Assembly: GCA_015065725.1 (NCBI GenBank)
Contig: SVPV01000006.1
Coordinates: 28,103-92,102 of the forward strand
Direction of reading: 5' to 3'
Length of the DNA: 64,000 bases
Source: Oscillospiraceae bacterium
Lineage (GTDB): Bacteria > Bacillota > Clostridia > Oscillospirales > Acutalibacteraceae
How positions within the stretch are numbered: position 1 is the stretch's first letter; each line of letters starts with the position of its first letter. Under the pieces are notes generated by a model. It did not search any database and was not told the origin of the DNA. It saw only the letters and a program-made list of their open reading frames with translations. A program made the position numbers and the translations under genes. This document shows positions 25,559 through 33,428 of the stretch, piece by piece.

Positions 25559-25937
25559 ATATTGTTTTAATTTTTGTTGGTTTGCCACATGCCTTTGCAT
25601 ATTCAATCATTGACCTTGTACCTCTGCTCTGCCCGTCCCAAAAGCAGATTACATAATCCGCAACTTCTGCCATTTGCCGATTTCGTCTAGGTCCTGCACT
25701 CTTGCCGTAAGTTTCCCAATCGGCAGGATATTGTTCGACCTTAAAACCGTTTTCTTTGGCATAGCGTTCGCCTATTTTATCGGCACCGCTAGCACACCCT
25801 GAAACGATAATGATATCATTTTCCTTTCGGATATTAGAAATGCAAAAATCAATATACTCTTTTGCCTCATCATAATTATTGTAATTTCTACACCCTGCAA
25901 TTACAACTCTTTTTGTGGGTAATTTCTTCTTGAACAT
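25557..25937 (-). CDS. SLOG-family (DUF2493/YspA-like) nucleotide-binding protein
   Basis: 126 residues with a Rossmann-like fold: VVIAGCRNYNNY at the first strand, VSGCASGADKIGERYA (the GxxxGAD ligand loop) and CFWDGQSRGTRSMIEYA near the end, as in YpsA/DprA-related SLOG proteins. These are thought to bind nucleotide-derived ligands; actual function unknown. ATG at 25937 has GAGG 7 nt upstream. Upstream lie an attenuator-like terminator and a 103-nt structured element, so the gene may be riboregulated. Confidence 0.75.
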   Translation of the reverse strand: MFKKKLPTKRVVIAGCRNYNNYDEAKEYIDFCISNIRKENDIIIVSGCASGADKIGERYAKENGFKVEQYPADWETYGKSAGPRRNRQMAEVADYVICFWDGQSRGTRSMIEYAKACGKPTKIKTI

Positions 25938-25948
25938 AAACACACCTC

Positions 25949-25978
25949 AATAAAAAAGCACACCCCGAAGGATGTGCC
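25949..25978 (-). terminator. Terminator directly upstream of the SLOG gene
   Basis: GCACATCC/GGGTGTGC stem (25978-25958) followed by TTTTTTATTG and, within 12 nt, by the SLOG ribosome site. Its position suggests attenuation. Confidence 0.65.
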
Positions 25979-26001
25979 GAAAAAGTGTTTCCCTCAGTTT
26001 G

Positions 26002-26104
26002 TTGCGACGCAAACCGAAATTTCACCATACGGAGAAGAAAGGGTAACACCTTTTACCAAGGTATTATCCGTACGGTGATAAATGTTATTCAGTTTGCGTC
26101 GCAA
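26002..26104. repeat. 103-nt structured inverted-repeat element
   Basis: The ends are perfect 13-nt inverted repeats, TTGCGACGCAAAC (26002-26014) and GTTTGCGTCGCAA (26092-26104); inside, CCATACGGA pairs with TCCGTACGG, enclosing a GGTAA/TTACC hairpin. The tips (TTGCGACGCAA) are themselves near-palindromic. Either a MITE-like repeat or a folded leader RNA. I do not recognise it as a named riboswitch. Confidence 0.55.
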
Positions 26105-26142
26105 GTAAATATTACCACATATAAAGAAAAAAATCAACAGAA

Positions 26143-26173
26143 AAAGGACTTGGAGAAAAAATCCAAGTCCTTT
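26143..26173. terminator. Terminator after the GGGtGRT gene
   Basis: AAAGGACTTGGA/TCCAAGTCCTTT with 7-nt loop; T-rich on both outer sides. Mainly serves the leftward GGGtGRT operon. The rest of 25944-26237 holds no gene. Confidence 0.85.
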
Positions 26174-26237
26174 GATTTTTTATAACGGACAGACGAGGAC
26201 GCCAGTCCCTGCAAATTTCATTACAAATAATCGCAGA

Positions 26238-27239
26238 TTATTTGTTAAGTGCTTCGTTTACTGCAACTGCACAAGCAACAGTCATACCAACCATTGGGTT
26301 GTTACCAGCACCGATAAGTCCCATCATCTCAACGTGAGCAGGAACAGAGCTTGAGCCTGCGAACTGAGCGTCAGAGTGCATACGGCCCATAGTATCGGTC
26401 ATACCGTAAGAAGCGGGGCCTGCTGCCATATTGTCGGGGTGAAGTGTACGTCCTGTACCGCCGCCCGATGCAACAGAGAAATACTTTTTGCCCTGTTCAA
26501 TGCACTCTTTCTTATAAGTGCCTGCAACAGGATGCTGGAATCTTGTCGGGTTAGTAGAGTTACCTGTGATGGAAACGTCAACACCCTCTTTGTGCATTAT
26601 AGCAACGCCCTCGCGAACATCGTCCGCACCGTAGCAACGTACCTTTGCACGCTCACCCTTTGAGTAAGCAGTTTCGTTCACGATGGTGAGTTCGCCTGTA
26701 TAGTAGTCAAACTTGGTCTGAACATAGGTAAAGCCATTGATACGTGAAATAATCTGTGCAGCGTCCTTACCAAGACCGTTAAGGATTACGCGAAGCGGTT
26801 GTTTACGAGCTTTATTAGCACTCTTTGCAAGACCGATAGCACCCTCTGCTGCAGCAAAGGACTCGTGGCCTGCCAAGAAAGCAAAACACTCTGTTTCGTC
26901 ACGAAGAAGCATTGCACCAAGGTTACCGTGGCCGATACCTACCTTACGGTCGTCAGCAACAGAACCGGGAATGCAGAAAGATTGAAGACCGAGACCGATT
27001 TTTTCAGCAGCCTCAGCAGCAGACTTCACGCCATCTTTAATAGCGATAGCACAGCCTACAACATAAGCCCAAGCAGCATTTTCAAAGCAGATAGGCTGAA
27101 TATCTTTTACGATTTGATAAGCATCAACGCCTGCCTTATCGCAGATTTCTTTAGCTTCCTCAATGGAGGAAATGCCGTGCTTATTAAGCTCAGCGTTTAT
27201 TTGATTAATTCTTCTGTCATAGCTTTCAAATAATGCCAT
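26238..27239 (-). CDS. GGGtGRT protein
   Basis: 333 residues carrying the name-giving motif SGGGTGRTLHPDNMAAGP near residue 265, plus GIGHGNLGAMLLRDETECFAFLAGHESFAAAEGAIG and SVPAHVEMMGLIGAGNNPMVG. This family is widespread in anaerobic Firmicutes and has no established function that I know. It is 20 nt after an Fe-S scaffold-like gene, the usual partner. A role in Fe-S or redox metabolism is inferred from that pairing only. Confidence 0.88.
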   Translation of the reverse strand: MALFESYDRRINQINAELNKHGISSIEEAKEICDKAGVDAYQIVKDIQPICFENAAWAYVVGCAIAIKDGVKSAAEAAEKIGLGLQSFCIPGSVADDRKVGIGHGNLGAMLLRDETECFAFLAGHESFAAAEGAIGLAKSANKARKQPLRVILNGLGKDAAQIISRINGFTYVQTKFDYYTGELTIVNETAYSKGERAKVRCYGADDVREGVAIMHKEGVDVSITGNSTNPTRFQHPVAGTYKKECIEQGKKYFSVASGGGTGRTLHPDNMAAGPASYGMTDTMGRMHSDAQFAGSSSVPAHVEMMGLIGAGNNPMVGMTVACAVAVNEALNK

Positions 27240-27259
27240 AATTATTTTTCCTCCTAAAA

Positions 27260-27952
27260 TTATTCTTCACGAGGGTCGATAAGCTTTGCGGCATCGTCAA
27301 CACGGCCGTACTGACCGCTAGCTTTAGCGAGTGCCTCATTAGCATCCATACCCTTTTTAATCATTTCCATCATCTTGCCGAGATGTACGAACTTATAGCC
27401 GATAATAGCATCGTTCTCGTCAACAGCTATCTTAGTGATATAGCCCTCAGCAAGTTCTAGGTAACGCGGACCCTTTGCCTTTGTAGCAAAAGTAGTACCA
27501 ACCTGTGAACGAAGACCTTTACCAAGGTCCTCAAGGCCTGCACCTATCGGTAGACCGTCCTCAGAAAATGCTGTCTGTGTACGGCCGTAAACTATCTGTA
27601 AGAAAAGCTCACGCATAGCGGTGTTAATAGCATCGCAAACAAGGTCGGTGTTAAGAGCCTCTAAAAGAGTTTTACCAACCAAGATTTCAGAAGCCATAGC
27701 GGCAGAGTGTGTCATACCCGAGCAACCGAGTGTTTCTACCAATGCCTCCTCAATAATACCCTCTTTAACATTAAGAGTCAACTTACAAGTACCTTGTTGG
27801 GGGGCACACCAACCGATACCGTGGGTAAGACCGGAAATATCCTTAACTTCCTTAACCTGTACCCATTTTCCCTCCTCCGGAATAGGAGCGGGACCATGAT
27901 ATGCACCCTTAGCGAGCGGGCACATATTTTCTACTTCATGTGAATACTTCAT
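27260..27952 (-). CDS. Fe-S cluster scaffold-like protein (NifU/IscU-related)
   Basis: 230 residues. The central region resembles an IscU-type scaffold: LGCSGMTHSAAMASEILVGKTLLEAL with a conserved Cys, and a second Cys in GWCAPQQGTCKLTLNV. It lacks the clear three-Cys layout of canonical IscU, so active cluster assembly is uncertain. ATG at 27952 behind AAAGGAG (7-nt spacing). First gene of the pair with the GGGtGRT protein. Confidence 0.75.
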   Translation of the reverse strand: MKYSHEVENMCPLAKGAYHGPAPIPEEGKWVQVKEVKDISGLTHGIGWCAPQQGTCKLTLNVKEGIIEEALVETLGCSGMTHSAAMASEILVGKTLLEALNTDLVCDAINTAMRELFLQIVYGRTQTAFSEDGLPIGAGLEDLGKGLRSQVGTTFATKAKGPRYLELAEGYITKIAVDENDAIIGYKFVHLGKMMEMIKKGMDANEALAKASGQYGRVDDAAKLIDPREE

Positions 27953-28020
27953 ATATGTACTCCTTTCAAAGTTTAATTGGCGGCGGCAAAGATACATTTC
28001 TTTACAAAATCCGACCATTC

Positions 28021-28055
28021 GTTAATATATTAACATATTTCTTTAAAAAACGCAA
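28021..28055 (-). promoter_or_regulatory. Promoter with palindrome over the -10, GGGtGRT operon
   Basis: TTGCGT (28055-28050), 17-nt spacer, TAATAT (28032-28027). A perfect 14-bp palindrome GTTAATATATTAAC (28021-28034) covers the -10 and could be an operator. Confidence 0.5.
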
Positions 28056-28073
28056 GAAAAACAATACCATTAT

Positions 28074-28108
28074 AAAAAAAATAACGCATATATTTTTGGT
28101 ATATGCGT
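28074..28108 (-). terminator. Terminator after the hydroxyacid dehydrogenase gene
   Basis: ACGCATATA/TATATGCGT stem (28108-28084) followed by a run of T on the minus strand; 6 nt beyond the stop codon. Confidence 0.88.
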
Positions 28109-28114
28109 CATTCG

Positions 28115-29071
28115 TTATTTTGGATTGTTAACCACGTTTTTAGGTGTGCCGTTTAAAAATGCGGAAATATTATCTTCAACAATACCCATAAGCCTTATTC
28201 TTGTAGCAAGAGGTGCCCACGAGGTATGCGGTGTAATTACAACATTCGGTGCATTTAAAAGCACGCAGTCAGGACTCATAGGCTCGTTATTTAAAACGTC
28301 AAGTGCCGCACCCGAAAGGTGTCCGTTCTCTAACACTTCGAGTAAAGCCTGCTCATCCACCACGCCGCCACGCGAGGTATTAATAAAATATGCACCCTTT
28401 TTCATTTTTGAAAAAGCAGAGCTTGAAAACATTTTACGGCTTTGGTCATTTAAAGGACAATGAACTGTTACAATATCACTGTTTTGAAGTAATGTATCAA
28501 AATCCACAAACTCTGTACTTGTGTTAGCCTTTGGATTTCTGGTATAAACCAGCACTCGCATTTCCAAAGCTTTCGCTATAGCCTCTACCCGTTTTGCAAT
28601 ACTTCCATAGCCTATAATTCCTATAGTTTTACCAAGCAATTCGTCGGTAGGAAAGGAAAGAACAGAAAATTTATCCGAGCCTACCCAACCGCCCGCTTTA
28701 ACAAAACTATTGTACTCATCTATTTTAGAATAATGTTTTAAAATGTAGGCAAAAACCTGTTGTGCCACCGCCGAGGTAGAATAACTTCCCGCATTTGAAA
28801 CGGTAACGCCGTATTCGTTTGCGGCATTTAAATCTATATTATTAAATCCTGTGGCAAAAAGACCTATAAATTTTAACTTTTTTGCCCGCTCAAACACTTC
28901 GCGAGTTATAAGTGTTTTATTGCAAAGTATAATATCTGCATCAATACACTCTTTTAAAAGGTCGTCATGTGAAAGTGCTTCAAATTCCCGTAGCTCGCCG
29001 AATTTTTTAAAGCGTTCCACCGAAATATCGTTATTATTTTTAAGTGTTGTACTATCAGTTAATAGGATTTT
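28115..29071 (-). CDS. D-2-hydroxyacid dehydrogenase
   Basis: 318 residues of the NAD-dependent D-isomer family. NAD-binding GKTIGIIGYGSIAKRV; catalytic Arg in NTSRGGVVDE, Glu in LDVLNNEP and His in ITPHTSW. Closest in feel to glycerate/hydroxypyruvate reductases, but substrate is unsure. Start ATG at 29071 lies inside the last codons of the DUF896 gene (17-nt overlap), with a weak GAAGG site. End gene of the dnaX operon. Confidence 0.88.
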   Translation of the reverse strand, partial: KILLTDSTTLKNNNDISVERFKKFGELREFEALSHDDLLKECIDADIILCNKTLITREVFERAKKLKFIGLFATGFNNIDLNAANEYGVTVSNAGSYSTSAVAQQVFAYILKHYSKIDEYNSFVKAGGWVGSDKFSVLSFPTDELLGKTIGIIGYGSIAKRVEAIAKALEMRVLVYTRNPKANTSTEFVDFDTLLQNSDIVTVHCPLNDQSRKMFSSSAFSKMKKGAYFINTSRGGVVDEQALLEVLENGHLSGAALDVLNNEPMSPDCVLLNAPNVVITPHTSWAPLATRIRLMGIVEDNISAFLNGTPKNVVNNPK

Positions 29072-29273
29072 CATCTTTACGGGTAACCTTCTTTTTAGTG
29101 CCGTCGGGCTGTAAAATATAGGTATTTTCAAGCTGACTTACAAGACTTCTTTTATAGGCTTCAATATACTCACGGCGGAGTGTATACTGCTCTGCCTTTT
29201 CTTCCTCGGTGAGTCCCTCTGCCTTTTGCTTGCGTGCAAGCTCGTTTATTCTTTTAATTTTTTCTTCTGTCAT
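29055..29273 (-). CDS. DUF896 family protein (YnzC-like)
   Basis: 72 residues: KIKRINELARKQKAEGLTEEEKAEQ then LRREYIEAYKRSLVSQLE, a two-helix bundle like Bacillus YnzC. Function unknown; in Bacillus a relative is in the SOS regulon. The stop/start with recR shares bases (29273), pointing to translational coupling. Confidence 0.88.
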   Translation of the reverse strand: MTEEKIKRINELARKQKAEGLTEEEKAEQYTLRREYIEAYKRSLVSQLENTYILQPDGTKKKVTRKDENPIN

Positions 29274-29872
29274 TATATTTCGTTTCTTCCTTCTAAAGCT
29301 CTGGCGAGCGTAAATTCATCAGCATACTCAAGGTCGCCGCCAACAGGTACGCCGTAGGCAAGTCTTGTAACACGTATACCCATAGGCTTTACAAGACGTG
29401 AGATATAGCTGGCTGTCGCCTCACCCTCAACGGTTGGATTAGTAGCCATAATTATTTCCTTAACCTCGGCACTTGAAAGCCTTGCCATAAGCTCCTTAAT
29501 ACGCAGTTTATCAGGCGTTACACCGTCAAGCGGTGAAATAGCACCGTGCAAAACGTGATAAAGTCCCCTATACTCACGCGTACGCTCAAAAGCCATAACG
29601 TCCTTGGGGTCCTCAACCACACAAATCACAGATTTATCCCTTTGAGAATCCATACAAATTCCACAAATTTCCATATCCGTAAGAGCCTGACAGCATTTGC
29701 AAAAATGGATTTTTTCCCTAGCATTAACAAGTGCTTCAGCAAATTTTTTAGCTCTCTCGGGCGGCTGCTCTAAAATTGAAAAAGCTAAACGCTGTGCCGT
29801 CTTTTTGCCAATGCCCGGCAGTCTTTCAAACTGACTTACAAGCTCGGTTAAAGGTACAATATTATAATTCAT
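29273..29872 (-). CDS. recR: Recombination protein RecR
   Basis: 199 residues. Helix-hairpin-helix FERLPGIGKKTAQRLAF, a four-Cys zinc finger (CKCC...CGIC), and a Toprim domain beginning SVICVVEDPKDVMAFE with GEATASYI. It loads RecA at gaps with RecF/RecO. The dnaX-ybaB-recR order is conserved across bacteria. Confidence 0.97.
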   Translation of the reverse strand: MNYNIVPLTELVSQFERLPGIGKKTAQRLAFSILEQPPERAKKFAEALVNAREKIHFCKCCQALTDMEICGICMDSQRDKSVICVVEDPKDVMAFERTREYRGLYHVLHGAISPLDGVTPDKLRIKELMARLSSAEVKEIIMATNPTVEGEATASYISRLVKPMGIRVTRLAYGVPVGGDLEYADEFTLARALEGRNEI

Positions 29873-29874
29873 AA

Positions 29875-30216
29875 TTAAAACATTCCGGGTAAATTCAGTC
29901 CGCCTGTAATTGCACCCATTTCCTCTTCGGCAGTTTTTGCCGCGTTGCCTATTGCCTCATTAACCGCTACGGTTACAAGGTCCTCTATCATTTCAACATC
30001 ATCGGGGTCGATAATTTCGGGATTAATCTTAAGGCTTTTAATATTATGCTTACCGTCAACAGTAACCTCTACCATACCGCCGCCCGAAACCGCAGTATAT
30101 TCACGGTTTTCGAGGTCCTCCTGCAAGGTTGCCATATCAGCCTGCATTTTTTGAGCCTGCTTTAACATTTGATTCATATTGCCGGCACCGCCGGAATTTG
30201 GTATTCTTACTTTCAT
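29875..30216 (-). CDS. YbaB/EbfC-family nucleoid-associated protein
   Basis: 113 residues. QMLKQAQKMQADMATLQEDLENREYTAVSGGGMVEVTVDGKHNIKSLKINPEI shows in pieces the family's helix-strand pattern, ending with the AAKTAEEEMGAITGG helix. Dimeric DNA binder; placed between dnaX and recR as in most bacteria. Confidence 0.95.
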   Translation of the reverse strand: MKVRIPNSGGAGNMNQMLKQAQKMQADMATLQEDLENREYTAVSGGGMVEVTVDGKHNIKSLKINPEIIDPDDVEMIEDLVTVAVNEAIGNAAKTAEEEMGAITGGLNLPGMF

Positions 30217-30234
30217 AAATATATCTCCTAAATT

Positions 30235-31911
30235 TTACTTTTCCAAATTTTTAAGCTTTTGGGCAAACGCCGCTAAAACATCTGTTTCGTTTTCTTGCGG
30301 CTTATTGTATGGTCCTAACTTATAGGTCTTGCCAAGTACCTCCAGTGCCGCTTTTCTAATTTGGTCACGGTAAAGTGAATTAGCACCGTTTACAAGGGTT
30401 TTAAACTGACCGTTTTTAGAATCTATAAGCAGATAGTCCCCCTTTATATATGCGGCAGACCCCATAAGCACACCCGCTATAAGCGGACAGGTGGTACGAA
30501 GACGAGCGACTATCTTATCCCATTCAGCAACAAAGGTAACACCGTCGGGCGTGTTGGCTTTAGGTGGCTCGCTTTGTGGCTTTTGAGGACTAACCTCTAA
30601 ATCCGACGCGTAGTCATCATCAACAGGTGCCTCGGGTAACGGTATTTCATCATCGTCGGCAACATCTTCATTAATCTCTGGTTCGTTATCTTTAACGGTA
30701 GTTGTTTTTTCTTTAAAGACTTCGGTTTTAACCTCCGAAGCCACACTATTTATATTCTGCGGTACAGTCTTTACCGTACCCTGTTCTAATGCGGTAATGC
30801 GGCGTTCAAGAGCCGTTATATCGGTAAAAACTTGAGGGCTTGTAAGACGTATTACGGTCATTTCCATTTGTGCCCGTCTGTTACCAGTCGCCATTTTGGG
30901 TGCAGTATCTTGAAGCACGCTTAGTACATCCATTATTTCCCTTATATCATAGCTTTCGGCCTGTTTTTCAAGTGCCGCTAACTGTGATGCCGAGCAAACA
31001 ATCGGTTTCTGTTTTGTTTTAACCGTCTTTACTATCATCAAGTTACGGTAATGATTTGTAAGCTCAGATAAAAGTCTAACCATATCCACAGAGGAATTAT
31101 GAAGCTCATCTATAAGCAAAAGTGCCTTTTCGGTATCGCCCGATTTTATAAATTCGGCGAGTTTTAAAAGATACTCATTACCCGCCATAGCACATGCCTT
31201 TGCAACGACATCCTCATCAATCATGTTGTTGCCCGATGCACAAAGGTCAAGTGCCGAAAGTGCATCACGCATACCGCCGTCTGATAAGGAGGCTATAAGC
31301 TGTGCCGCTTCGTCGGTTACAGTAAAGCCCTCAGCAGCTGCGACAGCCATAATTCTCTCACAAATACTAGATGGCTCAATTCGTCTGAAGTCAAACCTCT
31401 GACAGCGTGAAAGTATTGTTGCAGGCAGCTTATGCACCTCGGTAGTAGCAAGTATAAAAATTACATATGAGGGTGGCTCTTCAAGCGTTTTAAGCAGTGC
31501 ATTAAAAGCACTTGGAGAAAGCATATGCACCTCGTCTATAATATACACGCGGTATTTTGCGGCAGCAGGAGGAAAAGCAATCTGGTCGCGAAGCTCCCTT
31601 ATATTATCAACGTTATTATTAGATGCCGCATCTATTTCAACTATGTCGGTAATTTCACCCTCACTCACAGCACGGCACATTTCACATTCGCCGCAGGGAT
31701 TACCGTCCTTATGCGAAAGGCAATTGACAGCACGTGCAAGTATTTTAGCACAGGTGGTTTTTCCTGTTCCCCTAGTGCCAGTAAAAAGATAGGCATGGGA
31801 AAGCTTGCCGTCAATAATCTCTTGCTTTAGCGTTTGCGTTATATGCTCCTGCCCTACAACGTCAGAAAAAACTGTAGGACGGTATTTGCGATAAAGGGCT
31901 TGATATGCCAT
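30235..31911 (-). CDS. dnaX: DNA polymerase III subunit gamma/tau
   Basis: 558 residues. AAA+ clamp-loader ATPase with Walker A GTRGTGKTTC, a four-Cys zinc module (CLSHKDGNPCGECEMC), Walker B IIDEVHMLSP and sensor 1 ATTEVHKLPATILSRCQR. A Pro/Asp/Glu-rich linker (about 400-445) precedes the C-terminal polymerase-binding domain. I saw no obvious slippery site for gamma synthesis. The SRP RNA gene lies directly upstream. Confidence 0.97.
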   Translation of the reverse strand: MAYQALYRKYRPTVFSDVVGQEHITQTLKQEIIDGKLSHAYLFTGTRGTGKTTCAKILARAVNCLSHKDGNPCGECEMCRAVSEGEITDIVEIDAASNNNVDNIRELRDQIAFPPAAAKYRVYIIDEVHMLSPSAFNALLKTLEEPPSYVIFILATTEVHKLPATILSRCQRFDFRRIEPSSICERIMAVAAAEGFTVTDEAAQLIASLSDGGMRDALSALDLCASGNNMIDEDVVAKACAMAGNEYLLKLAEFIKSGDTEKALLLIDELHNSSVDMVRLLSELTNHYRNLMIVKTVKTKQKPIVCSASQLAALEKQAESYDIREIMDVLSVLQDTAPKMATGNRRAQMEMTVIRLTSPQVFTDITALERRITALEQGTVKTVPQNINSVASEVKTEVFKEKTTTVKDNEPEINEDVADDDEIPLPEAPVDDDYASDLEVSPQKPQSEPPKANTPDGVTFVAEWDKIVARLRTTCPLIAGVLMGSAAYIKGDYLLIDSKNGQFKTLVNGANSLYRDQIRKAALEVLGKTYKLGPYNKPQENETDVLAAFAQKLKNLEK

Positions 31912-31945
31912 TTAATCACCTCATAGTCTAACATATTCATTAAAA

Positions 31946-32094
31946 TAGCTTGCGTACAAAGTCGCACGAATGGACCGATTTACTGCGGCGCACGGAAAAA
32001 ACTGCTTAATGCTGCTCGGTTCCCCGCCTGACATGGTTCACGGCCTCCCGTCGCACAGGACCCGCCCATTCGCACGACTTAATACACAAGCCGT
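31946..32094 (-). ncRNA. ffs: Signal recognition particle RNA (small bacterial type)
   Basis: On the minus strand the RNA has the conserved SRP helix 8 core: GTCAGG followed by GGAACCGAGCAGC. The long flanking arms pair end to end (GGCTTGTGTA...AAGTCGTGCGAATGG with CCATTCGTGCGACTTTGTACGCAAGC, each in short pieces, several G-U pairs). It fills most of the 327-nt dnaX to 32239 gap. SRP RNA next to dnaX is common in Firmicutes. Ends are estimated from pairing. Confidence 0.9.
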
Positions 32095-32126
32095 AAAAAA
32101 CCGATTAACTAATCGATTACAATCCT

Positions 32127-32155
32127 ATTATAATACAAAAGCAAAAAATTTACAA
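32127..32155 (-). promoter_or_regulatory. Promoter of ffs (and perhaps the dnaX operon)
   Basis: TTGTAA (32155-32150), 17-nt spacer, TATAAT (32132-32127). Confidence 0.65.
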
Positions 32156-32174
32156 TAGTAAAATGATATAATTC

Positions 32175-32203
32175 TTGAAAAAATTGTTATAGATTGATAT
32201 AAT
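32175..32203 (+). promoter_or_regulatory. Promoter of the 32.2-36.8 kb operon
   Basis: TTGAAA (32175-32180), 17-nt spacer, TATAAT (32198-32203); divergent from the ffs promoter. Confidence 0.65.
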
Positions 32204-32238
32204 AAAATAAATATCGTATATGTGAAAGGTTTGGTTTT

Positions 32239-32904
32239 ATGAAATCTTATACTGTAAAAGAACTTTTTTCATTTGAAAATACAATAGCCGCAGGCCTTTT
32301 TGATGGGGTAGAATATCCTTTTGAAGTGTTGCCTAAAATAAGCGGTTTTATTAAAGAACTAGCCAAAACGCTTGATAGAAATGTTTTTGAGGAACGCGGA
32401 GAGAATATTTGGATAGCAAAATCCGCCAAGGTAGCACCCAGTGCCTCTATTACAGGACCTTGTATTATTGACGAGGAAGCTGAAATCCGCCACTGTGCAT
32501 TTATACGCGGTAATGCCATTGTTGGAAAGGGTGCCGTTGTAGGCAACTCTACCGAGCTTAAAAATGTTGTTCTGTTTGATAAAGTTCAAGTGCCTCATTA
32601 CAATTATGTGGGTGATTCGGTGCTTGGCTACCGCTCACATATGGGAGCAGGCTCTATAACCTCAAATGTCAAGTCGGATAAAACATTAGTTGTGTTTAAT
32701 TCACCCGACGGCAAAATCGCTACAGGACTTAAAAAATTCGGTGCTATGCTCGGTGACAATGTTGAAGTTGGTTGTAACTCGGTGCTTAATCCAGGTACAG
32801 TTATCGGCAAAAACTCTAATGTATATCCCCTATCTTCAGTACGCGGATTTGTACCTCCTCACAGCATTTACAAAAAACAAGGCGAAGTTGTGGAGAAAAG
32901 GTAA
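32239..32904 (+). CDS. Left-handed beta-helix acyltransferase-like protein (GlmU C-domain-like)
   Basis: 221 residues made largely of hexapeptide repeats: IAKSAKVAPSASITGPCIID, GNAIVGKGAVVGNSTELKN, VEVGCNSVLNPGTVIGKNS. It resembles the acetyltransferase half of GlmU without a pyrophosphorylase domain and is often annotated as UDP-GlcNAc pyrophosphorylase-like. Sugar-nucleotide acyltransfer is likely; the substrate is unknown. It heads an operon that also includes galU. Confidence 0.75.
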   Translation: MKSYTVKELFSFENTIAAGLFDGVEYPFEVLPKISGFIKELAKTLDRNVFEERGENIWIAKSAKVAPSASITGPCIIDEEAEIRHCAFIRGNAIVGKGAVVGNSTELKNVVLFDKVQVPHYNYVGDSVLGYRSHMGAGSITSNVKSDKTLVVFNSPDGKIATGLKKFGAMLGDNVEVGCNSVLNPGTVIGKNSNVYPLSSVRGFVPPHSIYKKQGEVVEKR

Positions 32905-33428
32905 TGAAAATAGAAAAATGGGATATTCTTGACGAATATGGTCACCGTACCGGTAGAACAACACTTCGCGGTCAGGTAAAGCTTAAACCGGGGGAATACC
33001 ATCTTGTAGTGCATATTTGGATAATTTCTGACAACGGCAAATTTCTTTTGCAACGCCGTTCAGACAGTAAAAAGCTTATGCCTGGTGAGTGGGCAGCTAC
33101 GGGCGGTGCCGCTATTGCGGGCGAGGATTCTTTTACCGCCGCGAAAAGAGAGCTTTTTGAAGAGCTTGGAATTACCTCTAAAGATGAAAGTTTTATGAAG
33201 CTTTGCCGTTTCAAACGCAGAAACTCTTTGCTTGATGTTTGGGTAGTTACCTACAATTCGGATATTTCTGAACTAAAGCTTCAAAAAAGCGAGGTTGCCG
33301 AGGTAAAATGGGTAACCGCTAACGAACTTACAGATATGATAGCAAACAACCAGTTCCATAACTATGGAAACGAATATTTTGATACCCTTTTTGAAGAAAT
33401 AGATAATTACAGAGGAGCTTTTGTATGA
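32904..33428 (+). CDS. NUDIX hydrolase
   Basis: 174 residues. The Nudix box is seen as GGAAIAGEDSFTAAKREL followed by FEELGI, with the invariant Glu residues. The N-terminal WDILDEYGHRTGRTTLRG resembles the IPP-isomerase-like Nudix subgroup (YfcD-like). Substrate unknown. ATG overlaps the previous stop. Confidence 0.87.
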   Translation: MKIEKWDILDEYGHRTGRTTLRGQVKLKPGEYHLVVHIWIISDNGKFLLQRRSDSKKLMPGEWAATGGAAIAGEDSFTAAKRELFEELGITSKDESFMKLCRFKRRNSLLDVWVVTYNSDISELKLQKSEVAEVKWVTANELTDMIANNQFHNYGNEYFDTLFEEIDNYRGAFV

